Shown piece after piece: positions 25,720-33,171 of a DNA stretch of 46,133 nucleotides. Under the pieces are notes generated by a model. That model was not told the DNA's origin. It saw only the letters and a program-made list of their open reading frames with translations, and did no database searches. The translations under genes were made by a program, and so were the position numbers. The stretch comes from Tabrizicola_A sp044377735 (GTDB lineage Bacteria > Pseudomonadota > Alphaproteobacteria > Rhodobacterales > Rhodobacteraceae). Numbering within the stretch: position 1 is the first letter of the stretch; every line of letters starts with the position of its first letter. The stretch is taken from contig JBILYK010000017.1 of assembly GCA_044377735.1 (NCBI GenBank), positions 1 to 46,133 on the forward strand, in the 5' to 3' direction.

Positions 25720-27723
25720 ATGGCCTATTTTCTCGGTGTTGATACCGGCGGCACCTATACGGATGCCGTGATTGTCGATGAGGCGGCTGATACCGTCATC
25801 GGCAAGGCCAAGTCACTGACCACGCGCCAAGACCTCGCGCTGGGTATTGGTCGGGCGGTGGATGCGGCCCTTGAAGGCGCCGGGATCGCCGCGCGCGATG
25901 TGGCGCTGGTGTCTTTGTCCACCACTCTGGCCACCAACGCGCTGGTCGAAGGCCAAGGCGGGCGCGTCGCCCTGATCTTCATCGGCTTTGACGCCGCAGA
26001 TATGGAGCGCGGCGGGCTGACCGAGGCTCTGAAGGGGGATCCGGTGGTCCTTTTGGACGGCGGCCACACCCATGCCGGAACCGAAGCCGCCACGCTCGAC
26101 ATCGCCGGGCTTGAGGCGCAGCTTGTGGATCTGCGCGACAGCGTTATGGGCTTTGCCGTGGCCGCGCGCTTTGCCACCCGCAACCCGGCGCATGAAATCG
26201 CCGCGCGCGAGGTGATCCGCCGCGTGACTGGTCGCCCCGTCACTTGCAGCCATGAATTGTCGGCCAATCTGAACGGCCCCAAACGCGCATTGACTGCCGT
26301 TTTGAATGCCCGCCTGATCGGGATGATCGACCGGCTGGTGACCGCCTGCGAGCGGCATCTGGCCCAAGCCGGCATTGACGCACCCTTGATGGTGGTGCGC
26401 GGCGATGGCGCGCTGATCTCGGCCGCCATGGTGCGCGAGCGCCCGATTGAAACCATCCTTTCTGGCCCCGCCGCCTCGATCGTTGGCGCGCGCTGGTTGA
26501 CGGGTGCCCCCGATGCGCTGGTCAGCGATATTGGCGGCACCACAACCGATGTGGCGCTCTTGCGCGGTGGCCTGCCCGAGATTGATCCGGCCGGTGCCCG
26601 CGTCGGCGGCTTTCGCACCATGGTGGAGGCGGTGGCGATGCGCACCACCGGCCTTGGCGGCGACAGCGAGGTGCATCTGAAAACCGAAGGCCTGCTGGGG
26701 GGGCTCCGTCTTGGGCCCCGGCGGTTGATGCCCGTGTCGCTTCTTGCGGTGGACCACGGCCAGATGGTGCACGCAACCCTTGACCGTGCGCTTTCATCTG
26801 AAACGGCGGGCGAGTTTGACGGCCGCTTTGTGGTGCCGATGGGGGGCAATGCAGGTGGGCTGAACGCCCGCGAAGCCACGCTTTTGGCCCGCATCACCCA
26901 GCCCATGCCGCTGGCTGGCGCCTTGACCAGCCGCATTGAAGTGGCAGCACTTGAGCGGCTTGTGGCCCGCGGGCTGGTGATGCTGTCTGGCGTGACACCC
27001 TCGGATGCCAGCCACGTGCTGGGCCGGCTGGACAGCTGGGACAGCACCGCCGCCGCCAAGGCGCTGAAACTTCTTGCCCGCCGCCGCAACGGCGCAGGTG
27101 ACCGCTTTGCCACAGATGGCGAAACCCTTGCGGCCGCGATCATCGACCAACTGACGGCCCAGACCGTCGATTGCCTGTTGGAAGCCGCCTTTGACGAAGA
27201 TGACGCGTTCGACGGCCAAGCCTCCGAGGTGCTGGCGCGCCATCCCCTGATGACCGCCGGACTGAAACACCACCGGGGGGTGGTAGAGCTGACCGCGCGT
27301 CTCGGCGTGCCCGTCATCGGGCTTGGGGCCTCGGCCCCGTCCTATTATGGGGCTGTGGGCAAGGTGCTGGGCTGCGAGATGATCTTGCCCGAACATGCCG
27401 GCGTGGCCAACGCCATCGGCGCGGTGGTGGGTCAGGTGTCGCAAAAGGTGACCGGCATTGTCACCTCACCCGCCGAGGGGCGCTATATCGCCCATCTGCC
27501 CGATGCGCTGCAAACCTTCTCCAGCGCCACCGATGCACTTGCCGCCTTGGAAGCCGCCCTGCGCCTCGAGGCGGAAAGCCGCGCCAGGGCCGCAGGAGCC
27601 GAAGATCTGCGCATCACCGCCAAGCGCGACCTGCGCGAGGTCGACATCGAGGGGCGCAAGATGTTCGTGGAAGCCTCGGTCTCGGTCACCGCCGCCGGCC
27701 GCCCCCGCGTGGCGCACAGCTGA
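25720..27723 (+). CDS. Hydantoinase A/5-oxoprolinase-family protein (HyuA), lone subunit
   Basis: A 667-residue HyuA-type protein. N-terminal Hydant_A_N motif FLGVDTGGTYTDAVIVDE, then the actin-like ATP-binding domain with VSDIGGTTTDVALLRGG and GLGGDSEVHL. Such proteins couple ATP hydrolysis to ring opening of hydantoins or 5-oxoproline, or act in acetone carboxylase-like complexes, and nearly always need a HyuB partner. No HyuB is present on either side. ATG 25720 follows AGGAGT. The missing partner makes the activity uncertain. Confidence 0.88.
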   Translation: MAYFLGVDTGGTYTDAVIVDEAADTVIGKAKSLTTRQDLALGIGRAVDAALEGAGIAARDVALVSLSTTLATNALVEGQGGRVALIFIGFDAADMERGGLTEALKGDPVVLLDGGHTHAGTEAATLDIAGLEAQLVDLRDSVMGFAVAARFATRNPAHEIAAREVIRRVTGRPVTCSHELSANLNGPKRALTAVLNARLIGMIDRLVTACERHLAQAGIDAPLMVVRGDGALISAAMVRERPIETILSGPAASIVGARWLTGAPDALVSDIGGTTTDVALLRGGLPEIDPAGARVGGFRTMVEAVAMRTTGLGGDSEVHLKTEGLLGGLRLGPRRLMPVSLLAVDHGQMVHATLDRALSSETAGEFDGRFVVPMGGNAGGLNAREATLLARITQPMPLAGALTSRIEVAALERLVARGLVMLSGVTPSDASHVLGRLDSWDSTAAAKALKLLARRRNGAGDRFATDGETLAAAIIDQLTAQTVDCLLEAAFDEDDAFDGQASEVLARHPLMTAGLKHHRGVVELTARLGVPVIGLGASAPSYYGAVGKVLGCEMILPEHAGVANAIGAVVGQVSQKVTGIVTSPAEGRYIAHLPDALQTFSSATDALAALEAALRLEAESRARAAGAEDLRITAKRDLREVDIEGRKMFVEASVSVTAAGRPRVAHS

Positions 27724-27790
27724 GCGCAGCTTTGCTCCCTGCATCCCCGGCGGAACGCCTCCGGCGGGGGAGTATTTCAAAAGGCGCAAA

Positions 27791-27950
27791 TCCTTCAGCC
27801 TTTCTTAACCTTGATCGGGCAAGTTCGCACGGCGGTACAGGGAGGAGTCCCGATGACCGCAAGGCGCAAGTCGTCCCGACGGGTGTGAGAAGCGCTCTCT
27901 GCGCACTGGACCGGTGCCCTCGTCGGGGCGCATTTCGGCGTGTTCATGGG
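27791..27950 (+). ncRNA. Candidate structured leader-like RNA with a mini-ORF
   Basis: This stretch between HyuA and tRNA-Met has several local stems, for example GCAC-TGGACC-GGTGC around 27903-27917 and CCCGACGGG with CTCGTCGGG. It carries an 11-codon ORF with a strong ribosome site. The architecture resembles amino-acid- or polyamine-responsive leaders such as the alphaproteobacterial speF leader, but no biosynthetic gene follows. I cannot confirm the family from memory. Confidence 0.35.
27853..27888 (+). CDS. 11-residue Arg/Lys-rich mini-ORF (possible leader peptide)
   Basis: ATG to TGA encodes MTARRKSSRRV, with four arginines (codons AGG, CGC, CGA, CGG) and one lysine in 11 residues. GGAGG at 27841-27845 is seven bases before the ATG, an ideal ribosome binding site. 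Too short to judge as a protein; position and composition suit a stalling leader peptide sensing arginine, polyamine or ribosome state. Alternatively it is chance within a structured RNA. Confidence 0.35.
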   Translation: MTARRKSSRRV

Positions 27951-28044
27951 CTTGCGCCTTGCGAAATACTCCACGGGGGTCCGGGGGTGTGAAACCCCCG
28001 GCGCCTGGGCCACAGGAAACCGCCCGCTGGCCTGCGAATCCCCC

Positions 28045-28073
28045 TTGACGCCCTGCGCGCCCCGCCGTATCCC
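28045..28073 (+). promoter_or_regulatory. Promoter of tRNA-Met
   Basis: TTGACG (28045-28050), a 17-bp spacer, and TATCCC (28068-28073) end 10 bp before the mature tRNA 5' end. Placement just upstream of the tRNA supports a sigma-70-type promoter. Confidence 0.6.
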
Positions 28074-28083
28074 CCGCGCCAAT

Positions 28084-28160
28084 GGCTAGGTAGCTCAGCT
28101 GGTTAGAGCACATGACTCATAATCATGGGGTCGGGGGTTCGAGTCCCCCCCTCGCCACCA
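28084..28160 (+). tRNA. tRNA-Met (elongator, anticodon CAT)
   Basis: A 77-nt cloverleaf beginning GGCTAGGTAGCTCAG and ending with encoded CCA. Anticodon loop CTCATAA gives CAT. The D-arm and anticodon stem follow elongator tRNA-Met of E. coli (GAGCACAT...ATGGGGTC) rather than tRNA-Ile2 or initiator tRNA. The acceptor stem has one T-C mismatch at pair 4:69. An isoleucine (lysidine) identity cannot be fully excluded. Confidence 0.92.
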
Positions 28161-28580
28161 CTTTTCTTTTCCGACTGTCCAAATCAGGTGCCCCTGGGGG
28201 TTCATGAAAACTGTGTGCTGATGCCGTGCCAAGGATCAGCCGCATTTTGCCCGGCGCACCTGAGTTGGCGGCGGGCCCGGCACGCCGATTATGCGTCCAG
28301 CCACACGTGCGCCTGCGGCCAATATGACAGCGGCTGCGGCGTGGGATGAGCGCCCGGCATGATGGCCGGGCGGTGCCAGCCTATCACGCCATCGGCGCAT
28401 CATGAATCGGGCGGGCCGGGGATTGGGTTATGCTGGCTTGAAGGGCGCGGTCCCGTGCTGCATCCGGGTGCAGGCTAGCCCAGGTTTTTGCCCCATGTAG
28501 CGGCCCTGCACCTGGGACAGGGCTTTCACCGTCGGATGCCGCTTTGCTTCACGTCCTTGCGTCGCCGCCTAAAGCGTATC

Positions 28581-28610
28581 GCGTTTGATCGGGTCCAGCC
28601 GATCAAACGC
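28581..28610. repeat. Hairpin GCGTTTGATCG/CGATCAAACGC
   Basis: Perfect 11-bp inverted repeat with an 8-nt loop, preceded by AAAGCGTATC. It resembles dispersed intergenic repeats with the same arm sequence in alphaproteobacteria; family identity from memory only. Confidence 0.55.
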
Positions 28611-28641
28611 TCCGCCATATTCCCAACGGCTTGGCTGTCTT

Positions 28642-28678
28642 GGATCGCATTCAGTCTGAATCAGATTGAATGCGATCC
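28642..28678. repeat. 37-bp near-perfect palindrome
   Basis: GGATCGCATTCA (28642-28653) pairs with TGAATGCGATCC (28667-28678); the interior TCTGA/TCAGA continues the pairing with one G-T mismatch, giving arms of 18 bp around a single central A. Together with the hairpin 31 bp upstream it looks like a composite dispersed repeat or a small MITE-like element. Confidence 0.6.
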
Positions 28679-28767
28679 GCTGCAGGGTTTTGCACCGACA
28701 TGCGCGGCGTCAACCGGGCCTTGCGCACCGGCGCGCTGATACGCGTTGCGCCGCCCGTGACGTTGGA

Positions 28768-29235
28768 TTACGCCCCCGCAGCCGCCTCGCCCAGGCCCGG
28801 CAACTCGGCCGAACCGCTGCGCAGCATGTCCGCCAGTGTCAGCGATTCGATGATCACCAGATAGGACCAGAACACCTCGGCAAAGACCTTGCGGATGCGG
28901 CAGGTCGCCTCATCGGTGCAATCCTCGCAGCGGTGATAGGCGCTGCGTGACAGGCAGGGCAGGGGGGCGATTGGCCCGTCAATGCTGCGCAAAAGGTCCG
29001 GAATCGAAATGTCAGCCGGCTTTTTCAAAAGCGAATAGCCCCCGAGCCGCCCCCGGGTTGACCGGATCGCCCCGGCATTGCGCAGTTCCAACAGAATATG
29101 CTCTAAAAACCGCTTTGGCGTGCCTGCCCGCCGCGCAATTTCCTCGATCGTCAGGCCCTGGGGTGCCGGGCGGGCGGCCTCATCGGCCAGGACCAACAGG
29201 GCCTTGAGCGCATATTTCATCTTCTGTGTGATCAT
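28768..29235 (-). CDS. Rrf2-family transcriptional regulator with four cysteines
   Basis: A 155-residue Rrf2 protein: MITQKMKYALKALLVLAD, winged helix LTIEEIARRAGTPKRFLEHILLELRNAGAI, wing STRGRLGGYSLLK. C94, C103, C106 and C112 form a C-x8-C-x2-C-x5-C set, unlike the C-x5-C-x5-C of IscR, but they may still hold an Fe-S cluster or zinc. It starts 9 bp after the GntR stop on the same strand, so the two are probably co-transcribed and divergent from the cupin operon. The ligand and targets are unknown. Confidence 0.9.
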   Translation of the reverse strand: MITQKMKYALKALLVLADEAARPAPQGLTIEEIARRAGTPKRFLEHILLELRNAGAIRSTRGRLGGYSLLKKPADISIPDLLRSIDGPIAPLPCLSRSAYHRCEDCTDEATCRIRKVFAEVFWSYLVIIESLTLADMLRSGSAELPGLGEAAAGA

Positions 29236-29244
29236 GAGCGAAAC

Positions 29245-29961
29245 CTAAGGTGCCAATGGCGCAAGATCAATCCGCGCTTGGGTGGTCTGCCCCTGTGGTG
29301 CGCTCTCAGCTGGCGGCATCAATCGCTCAACCCGCTGCGCGGTGCGCCGATAGTGATCGGTCAGCAAAGCTGCGGCCAAATCAGCATCACGCGTCAGTGC
29401 CGCGCGGGCCAGTGCCTCATGTTCGGCCTGCACGTCACGCGCAGGCTCGCCCGGTGGCGGGGCCAGAATCGGATGGCGGTAGCGTTCGCTTTCCACATAA
29501 AGCCGCTGGAAGAACTCTATCAGCCAGCCCGACCCACAGGCCGACAGAAGCGCCGTGTGAAAGCTGTGATGACGCGCCTCCAGCGCAGGGGCATCCGCCT
29601 TGGTCGCACTGCCGCGTGCGGCCTGCAGCAACAGCGCATGGAGGCTGCCGACAATGCCCGCCTCCCACTCATCGCCGCCACGGTCTATTGACAGGCGCAG
29701 TGCGCGTGTTTCAATCAAGATGCGGGTGTTGGTGGCATCCCACATCTCTTCCATCGACACAGGCGCCACCGAAAACCCCTTCAGCGCCACCGAGGTCACC
29801 AACCGCTCGGCCTGTAGCCGGTTCAAGGCCTCGCGCAGCGGCGAAAATCCCATCTCATAGCGTTTCGAAAGCTGGGCCATGCGCAAAGGCGCGCCGGGCT
29901 TTAGCTGGCCCGTCACAATGTCGCGGCGCAAGCTGTCGTAGGCTTTTTCGGCAAGCGTCAT
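29245..29961 (-). CDS. GntR/FadR-family regulator (FCD domain)
   Basis: A 238-residue regulator. Winged helix at residues 3-70 (AYDSLRRDIVTGQLKPGAPL, then MGFSPLREALNRLQAERLV), followed by an FCD ligand domain with metal-type histidines in ALEARHHSFHTALLSA and AEHEALARAAL. FCD proteins usually repress neighbouring catabolic genes until bound by a carboxylate ligand. It diverges from the cupin operon; the GGATTTTCGAAAATCC palindrome in the 141-bp gap is its most likely operator, and a related site precedes the NicX unit. Confidence 0.92.
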   Translation of the reverse strand: MTLAEKAYDSLRRDIVTGQLKPGAPLRMAQLSKRYEMGFSPLREALNRLQAERLVTSVALKGFSVAPVSMEEMWDATNTRILIETRALRLSIDRGGDEWEAGIVGSLHALLLQAARGSATKADAPALEARHHSFHTALLSACGSGWLIEFFQRLYVESERYRHPILAPPPGEPARDVQAEHEALARAALTRDADLAAALLTDHYRRTAQRVERLMPPAESAPQGQTTQARIDLAPLAP

Positions 29962-30018
29962 GGTCAGGGCACCCTTTCACGCCGACTATGGCGCGAGGTG
30001 GGGTGTTTTGCAAATGCA

Positions 30019-30034
30019 GGATTTTCGAAAATCC
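30019..30034. promoter_or_regulatory. GGATTTTCGAAAATCC palindrome, candidate GntR operator
   Basis: A perfect 16-bp palindrome between the divergent GntR and cupin genes, with a second half-like copy TTCGAAAATC at 30043-30052. Its 12-bp core ATTTTCGAAAAT recurs at 33917-33928 before the next operon. Size and symmetry fit a FadR-subfamily operator. Confidence 0.65.
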
Positions 30035-30102
30035 GTATTGCCTTCGAAAATCATCCACGCCAGACTGCCCGCCAAACGCATCCTGCATCAGGGAGAAGTC
30101 CT

Positions 30103-31224
30103 ATGGCCACCGCGCGCGAGAACCACCGGGAAGATGTCATTGGTCGCGCCAATGTCGAGGATACGCCCGAGCTTTTGGCCTATTATGATGACTTGGACAA
30201 ACACCACGCAGGCGCCCTTTGGACCGTGGCCAACAAGATCGAACCGTGGGAGCCAAAGTCGCAATCCATCCCCGTCGTTTGGCGCTATAAGGACCTGCGC
30301 GATCACGTGATCCGCTCGGTTGACCTTGTGACGCCGGAAAAGGCGGGCCGGCGGGTGATCTATCTCAACAACCCCGGCCGCAGCGATGTCGCCGCCGCCG
30401 TGGGCTGGATCTATGCCGGATTGCAGGTGATGAACCCCGGCGAAGTGGCCAGTGCCCACCGCCATTCGGCCTCTGCCATCCGCTTTATCATGGAAGGGCG
30501 GGGGGCCTATACCGTGGTGGACGGTCACAAGATGACCCTTGGTGCCAATGATTTCGTCCTCACCCCCAACGGCACCTGGCACGAACATGGCGTCAGCGCC
30601 GATGGGTCCTTGTGCCTGTGGCAAGACGGGCTGGATATTCCCTTCGTCAATGCGATGGAGGCGAATTTCTACGAGGTTCATCCCGATCTGAACCAGGCCG
30701 TCGGCCATGCGGTTGACGATATGACAAAAACCTGGGGGAACGCAGGCCTTACCCCGTCCACCGGCAAATGGTCACACGGCTATTCGCCGATGTACAAATA
30801 CGAATGGGAGCCGACCTATGAGGCCCTGTCCAAATACGCAAGCTGCACCGATGGCAGCGCGTTTGACGGGGTGATGATGGACTACGTGAACCCGGTCACC
30901 AACGGCCCGGTCATGAAAACCCTTGGCGCAAGCATGCAGATGCTGCGCGCGGGCGAACACACCAAAGCCCACCGCCACACTGGAAGCTACCTCTACCACG
31001 TCGCCAAAGGCCGCGGCTATTCGGTGATCAACGGCAAACGCTATGACTGGTCCGAACGCGATATCTTCTGCGTCCCCTCTTGGGCCTGGCACGAACACGT
31101 CAACCTTGACGAGCGCAATGACGCTTGCCTCTTCTGCCTTTCCGACATTCCGGTGATGCGGGCGCTCTCGCTCTACCGCGAAGAGGCATTTGCCGACAAC
31201 AACGGCCACCAGCCTATCCTGTAA
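30103..31224 (+). CDS. Cupin ring-cleavage dioxygenase, gentisate/salicylate 1,2-dioxygenase-like
   Basis: A 373-residue bicupin of the gentisate dioxygenase family. The N-terminal cupin has the iron ligands H119 and H121 (SAHRHS) and H160 (GTWHEHG); these numbers equal the ligand positions I recall for salicylate 1,2-dioxygenase of Pseudaminobacter. G106, Q108, R127 and H162 are also present. The C-terminal cupin has AHRHTGS and WHEHVN. It should cleave a 1,2- or 2,5-substituted aromatic between the carboxylate- and hydroxyl-bearing carbons to a pyruvate derivative. ATG 30103 follows GGAGAAG. First gene of a plus-strand operon. Confidence 0.85.
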   Translation: MATARENHREDVIGRANVEDTPELLAYYDDLDKHHAGALWTVANKIEPWEPKSQSIPVVWRYKDLRDHVIRSVDLVTPEKAGRRVIYLNNPGRSDVAAAVGWIYAGLQVMNPGEVASAHRHSASAIRFIMEGRGAYTVVDGHKMTLGANDFVLTPNGTWHEHGVSADGSLCLWQDGLDIPFVNAMEANFYEVHPDLNQAVGHAVDDMTKTWGNAGLTPSTGKWSHGYSPMYKYEWEPTYEALSKYASCTDGSAFDGVMMDYVNPVTNGPVMKTLGASMQMLRAGEHTKAHRHTGSYLYHVAKGRGYSVINGKRYDWSERDIFCVPSWAWHEHVNLDERNDACLFCLSDIPVMRALSLYREEAFADNNGHQPIL

Positions 31225-31233
31225 GGAAATACC

Positions 31234-32169
31234 ATGAAACTCGTTACCTACCGCGCCTCCGTCGAGGATGCCGCCCGCCTTGGTGTCATCGTGGATGACA
31301 TGGTCGTCGATGTCGCCGCGCTGGGCGAGGCGCTGGGCGATCCCTTGCCCGACACCATGCTGGGCCTGATCGATGCCGGGCGCCCGGGCCTTGCCGCCCT
31401 GCGCGCCTGTCTGGACGAAGTGGGAACCGACTTCCCGATACAGACGGCGACCGCCTTGGCCAATGTGCGCCTCCTCGCCCCCATCCCGCGGCCGCGCAAG
31501 AACATCTTCGGCATCGGGCTGAACTACCTTGACCACGTCATCGAATCCGCCAAGGCGCTTGACACCAACAAGGATTTGCCAAAGCAACCGGTGATCTTCT
31601 CCAAACCCCCCACCGCCGTGATCGGCCCGGATGAGCCGATCCTGCACAACGCCAACATCACAAAGCAGCTCGATTGGGAGGTGGAACTGGCCGTGATCAT
31701 CGGCACCACCGCCCGCCGCGTCCCCCGCAACACAGCTCTGAAGCACGTCTTCGGCTATTCCGTGATGATTGACGTCTCCGCCCGTGACAACCGCCGCGCC
31801 GGGCAATGGATCTTCTCCAAGGGCATGGACAGCTACGCCCCCTTCGGTCCGGTGATTGTCACCGCCGATGAAATCCCCGATCCGCAAAACCTTGACCTCT
31901 GGCTCACCATCAATGGCGTGGAAAAACAACGCTCCAACACCGCCAAGATGCTCTTCAAGGTTGATGAGCTGATCGCCGACATCTCCCAGGGCATCACGCT
32001 TGAACCCGGAGACATCATCGCGTCGGGCACCCCGGAAGGCGTGGGCGCGGGCCGCGACCCGCAAGAATTCATGTGGCCCGGTGATACCGTCGTGGCCTCA
32101 GTCGAAGGCATCGGCACCCTGCGACACCCGGTTGTCAATTCCACGCCAAACGACCAAACTGGATCCTGA
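31234..32169 (+). CDS. Fumarylacetoacetate hydrolase-family protein
   Basis: A 311-residue FAH-fold enzyme: IFGIGLNYLDHV, the metal-binding acidic set in DWEVELAVIIG and MIDVSARDNRR, FSKGMDSYAPFGPV and SGTPEGVG. In gentisate-type pathways such a protein hydrolyses fumarylpyruvate or maleylpyruvate to pyruvate plus a C4 diacid. Directly downstream of the dioxygenase (9-bp gap, AAGGAAA ribosome site). No maleylpyruvate isomerase is seen, so direct hydrolysis of the ring-cleavage product, or another substrate, is likely. Confidence 0.88.
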   Translation: MKLVTYRASVEDAARLGVIVDDMVVDVAALGEALGDPLPDTMLGLIDAGRPGLAALRACLDEVGTDFPIQTATALANVRLLAPIPRPRKNIFGIGLNYLDHVIESAKALDTNKDLPKQPVIFSKPPTAVIGPDEPILHNANITKQLDWEVELAVIIGTTARRVPRNTALKHVFGYSVMIDVSARDNRRAGQWIFSKGMDSYAPFGPVIVTADEIPDPQNLDLWLTINGVEKQRSNTAKMLFKVDELIADISQGITLEPGDIIASGTPEGVGAGRDPQEFMWPGDTVVASVEGIGTLRHPVVNSTPNDQTGS

Positions 32170-32172
32170 TTT

Positions 32173-32202
32173 CATCTTGGCAAAAATACTCTCGGGGGGT
32201 CC
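32173..32202. repeat. GAGTATTT-family element (single copy, inverse)
   Basis: TCATCTTGGCAAAAATACTC followed by TCGGGGGG, then a GC-rich hairpin up to about 32223. It lies in the 78-bp gap between the FAH-family gene and the nitrilase gene. Another copy with the same CCAAGATGAA side is at 45171-45191. Confidence 0.65.
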
Positions 32203-32247
32203 GGGGGGCGAAGCGCCCCCGGGGCCTGCCACAAGCGGGAACCTCAC

Positions 32248-33171
32248 ATGACCATCACTGTTGCCGTCGCGCAAATCGCCTCAATTCCAACCGACAGCTT
32301 GGCCACCGCCGAGAAAGCCGCCGCCACCTTGCGTGAGGCGGCGGCCAAGGGGGCCAAGCTCGTCGTGTTCCCCGAGGCGCTGATCGGCGGTTATCCCAAG
32401 GGCGAAAGCTTTGGCGCGCCCATCGGCATGCGCAAACCCTCAGGCCGCGCCGCCTTTGCCCGCTACCACGCCACAGCCATTGATCTAGATGGCCCCGAAG
32501 TTGCTTGCCTCACCGAAGCTGCCAAAGACACCGGCACTTTCGCCGTTGTGGGTGTGATCGAACGTGATGGCGCGACGCTTTACTGCACGGTCCTCTATTT
32601 CGACGGCGCCAAGGGCCTTGTCGGCAAGCACCGCAAACTGATGCCCACCGCAGGTGAGCGCCTGATCTGGGGCTTTGGTGACGGCTCCACAATGCCCACA
32701 TTCAAAACTGATTTTGGCACCATCGGTGCGGTGATCTGTTGGGAAAACTACATGCCTGCGCTGCGGATGCACATGTATCACCAAGGCGTCAGCCTTTATT
32801 GCGCCCCTACGGCGGATGATCGCGACACATGGCTTGCCACCATGCAGCACATCGCGCTTGAAGGTCGCACCTTTGTGCTGACCGCCTGCCAGCACATCAC
32901 CCGCGCCGCTTACGGCCCCGACCATGAATCCGCCTTGGGCGATGATCCGGCCACCGTGATGATGCGCGGCGGGTCCGCCATCATCGGGCCTTTGGGCAAG
33001 GTGCTCGCTGGCCCCGATTTCAGCGGTGAGACGATCCTTTATGCCGACATCGACCCCACCGAAATCCCCCGCGCCAAGTATGATTTTGACGTGACCGGCC
33101 ATTACGCCCGGCCAGACGTCTTTGAACTGACCGTCGACACCCGCGCCAAATCCGCCGTAAAGGAAGTCTGA
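32248..33171 (+). CDS. Nitrilase-superfamily hydrolase (nitrilase/amidase)
   Basis: A 307-residue carbon-nitrogen hydrolase. The Glu-Lys-Cys triad is E43 (FPEALIGGYPKG), K130 (KHRKLMPT) and C164 (VICWENYMP). The CWEN context and HRKLMPT match true nitrilases (branch 1) more than N-carbamoylases. It converts a nitrile, or possibly an amide, to acid plus ammonia. In the operon it could open entry from an aromatic nitrile or remove an amide nitrogen late in the pathway. The stop overlaps the next ATG (TGATG). Confidence 0.9.
   Translation: MTITVAVAQIASIPTDSLATAEKAAATLREAAAKGAKLVVFPEALIGGYPKGESFGAPIGMRKPSGRAAFARYHATAIDLDGPEVACLTEAAKDTGTFAVVGVIERDGATLYCTVLYFDGAKGLVGKHRKLMPTAGERLIWGFGDGSTMPTFKTDFGTIGAVICWENYMPALRMHMYHQGVSLYCAPTADDRDTWLATMQHIALEGRTFVLTACQHITRAAYGPDHESALGDDPATVMMRGGSAIIGPLGKVLAGPDFSGETILYADIDPTEIPRAKYDFDVTGHYARPDVFELTVDTRAKSAVKEV

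Larger units (their letters stand above)
27770..27971. repeat. Inverted pair of GAGTATTT elements flanking a noncoding segment
   Basis: The left copy GAGTATTTCAAAAGGCGCAA (27770-27789) is identical to the copy at 11972-11991. The right copy, in inverse orientation (27951-27971), differs from the one at 12017-12037 by one base. GC-rich tracts flank the outer ends. The enclosed segment holds the Arg/Lys-rich mini-ORF. The layout suggests one family of paired elements. Confidence 0.65.
28161..28767. other. 607-bp noncoding stretch with hairpins
   Basis: I see no convincing gene here. It contains a short hairpin CGCCCGGC/GCCGGGCG (28351-28372) and two long hairpins annotated separately (28581-28610 and 28642-28678). 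Frames on both strands lack ribosome sites and family resemblance. It may hold a tRNA terminator at its start (TTTTCTTTT after the tRNA) and decayed or repeated DNA. Confidence 0.5.

Noticed and set aside
27805..28113. Minus-strand frame of about 100 codons across the mini-ORF region and into tRNA-Met
   Set aside because: It runs into a tRNA gene, lacks a ribosome site and shows no family pattern.
28125..28739. Several short plus-strand frames downstream of tRNA-Met
   Set aside because: They begin inside the tRNA or run through palindromic repeats, and none has a credible start or conserved motif.
30772..32064. 430-codon minus-strand frame opposite the cupin and FAH genes
   Set aside because: It spans two convincing plus-strand genes with catalytic motifs and has no domain resemblance.
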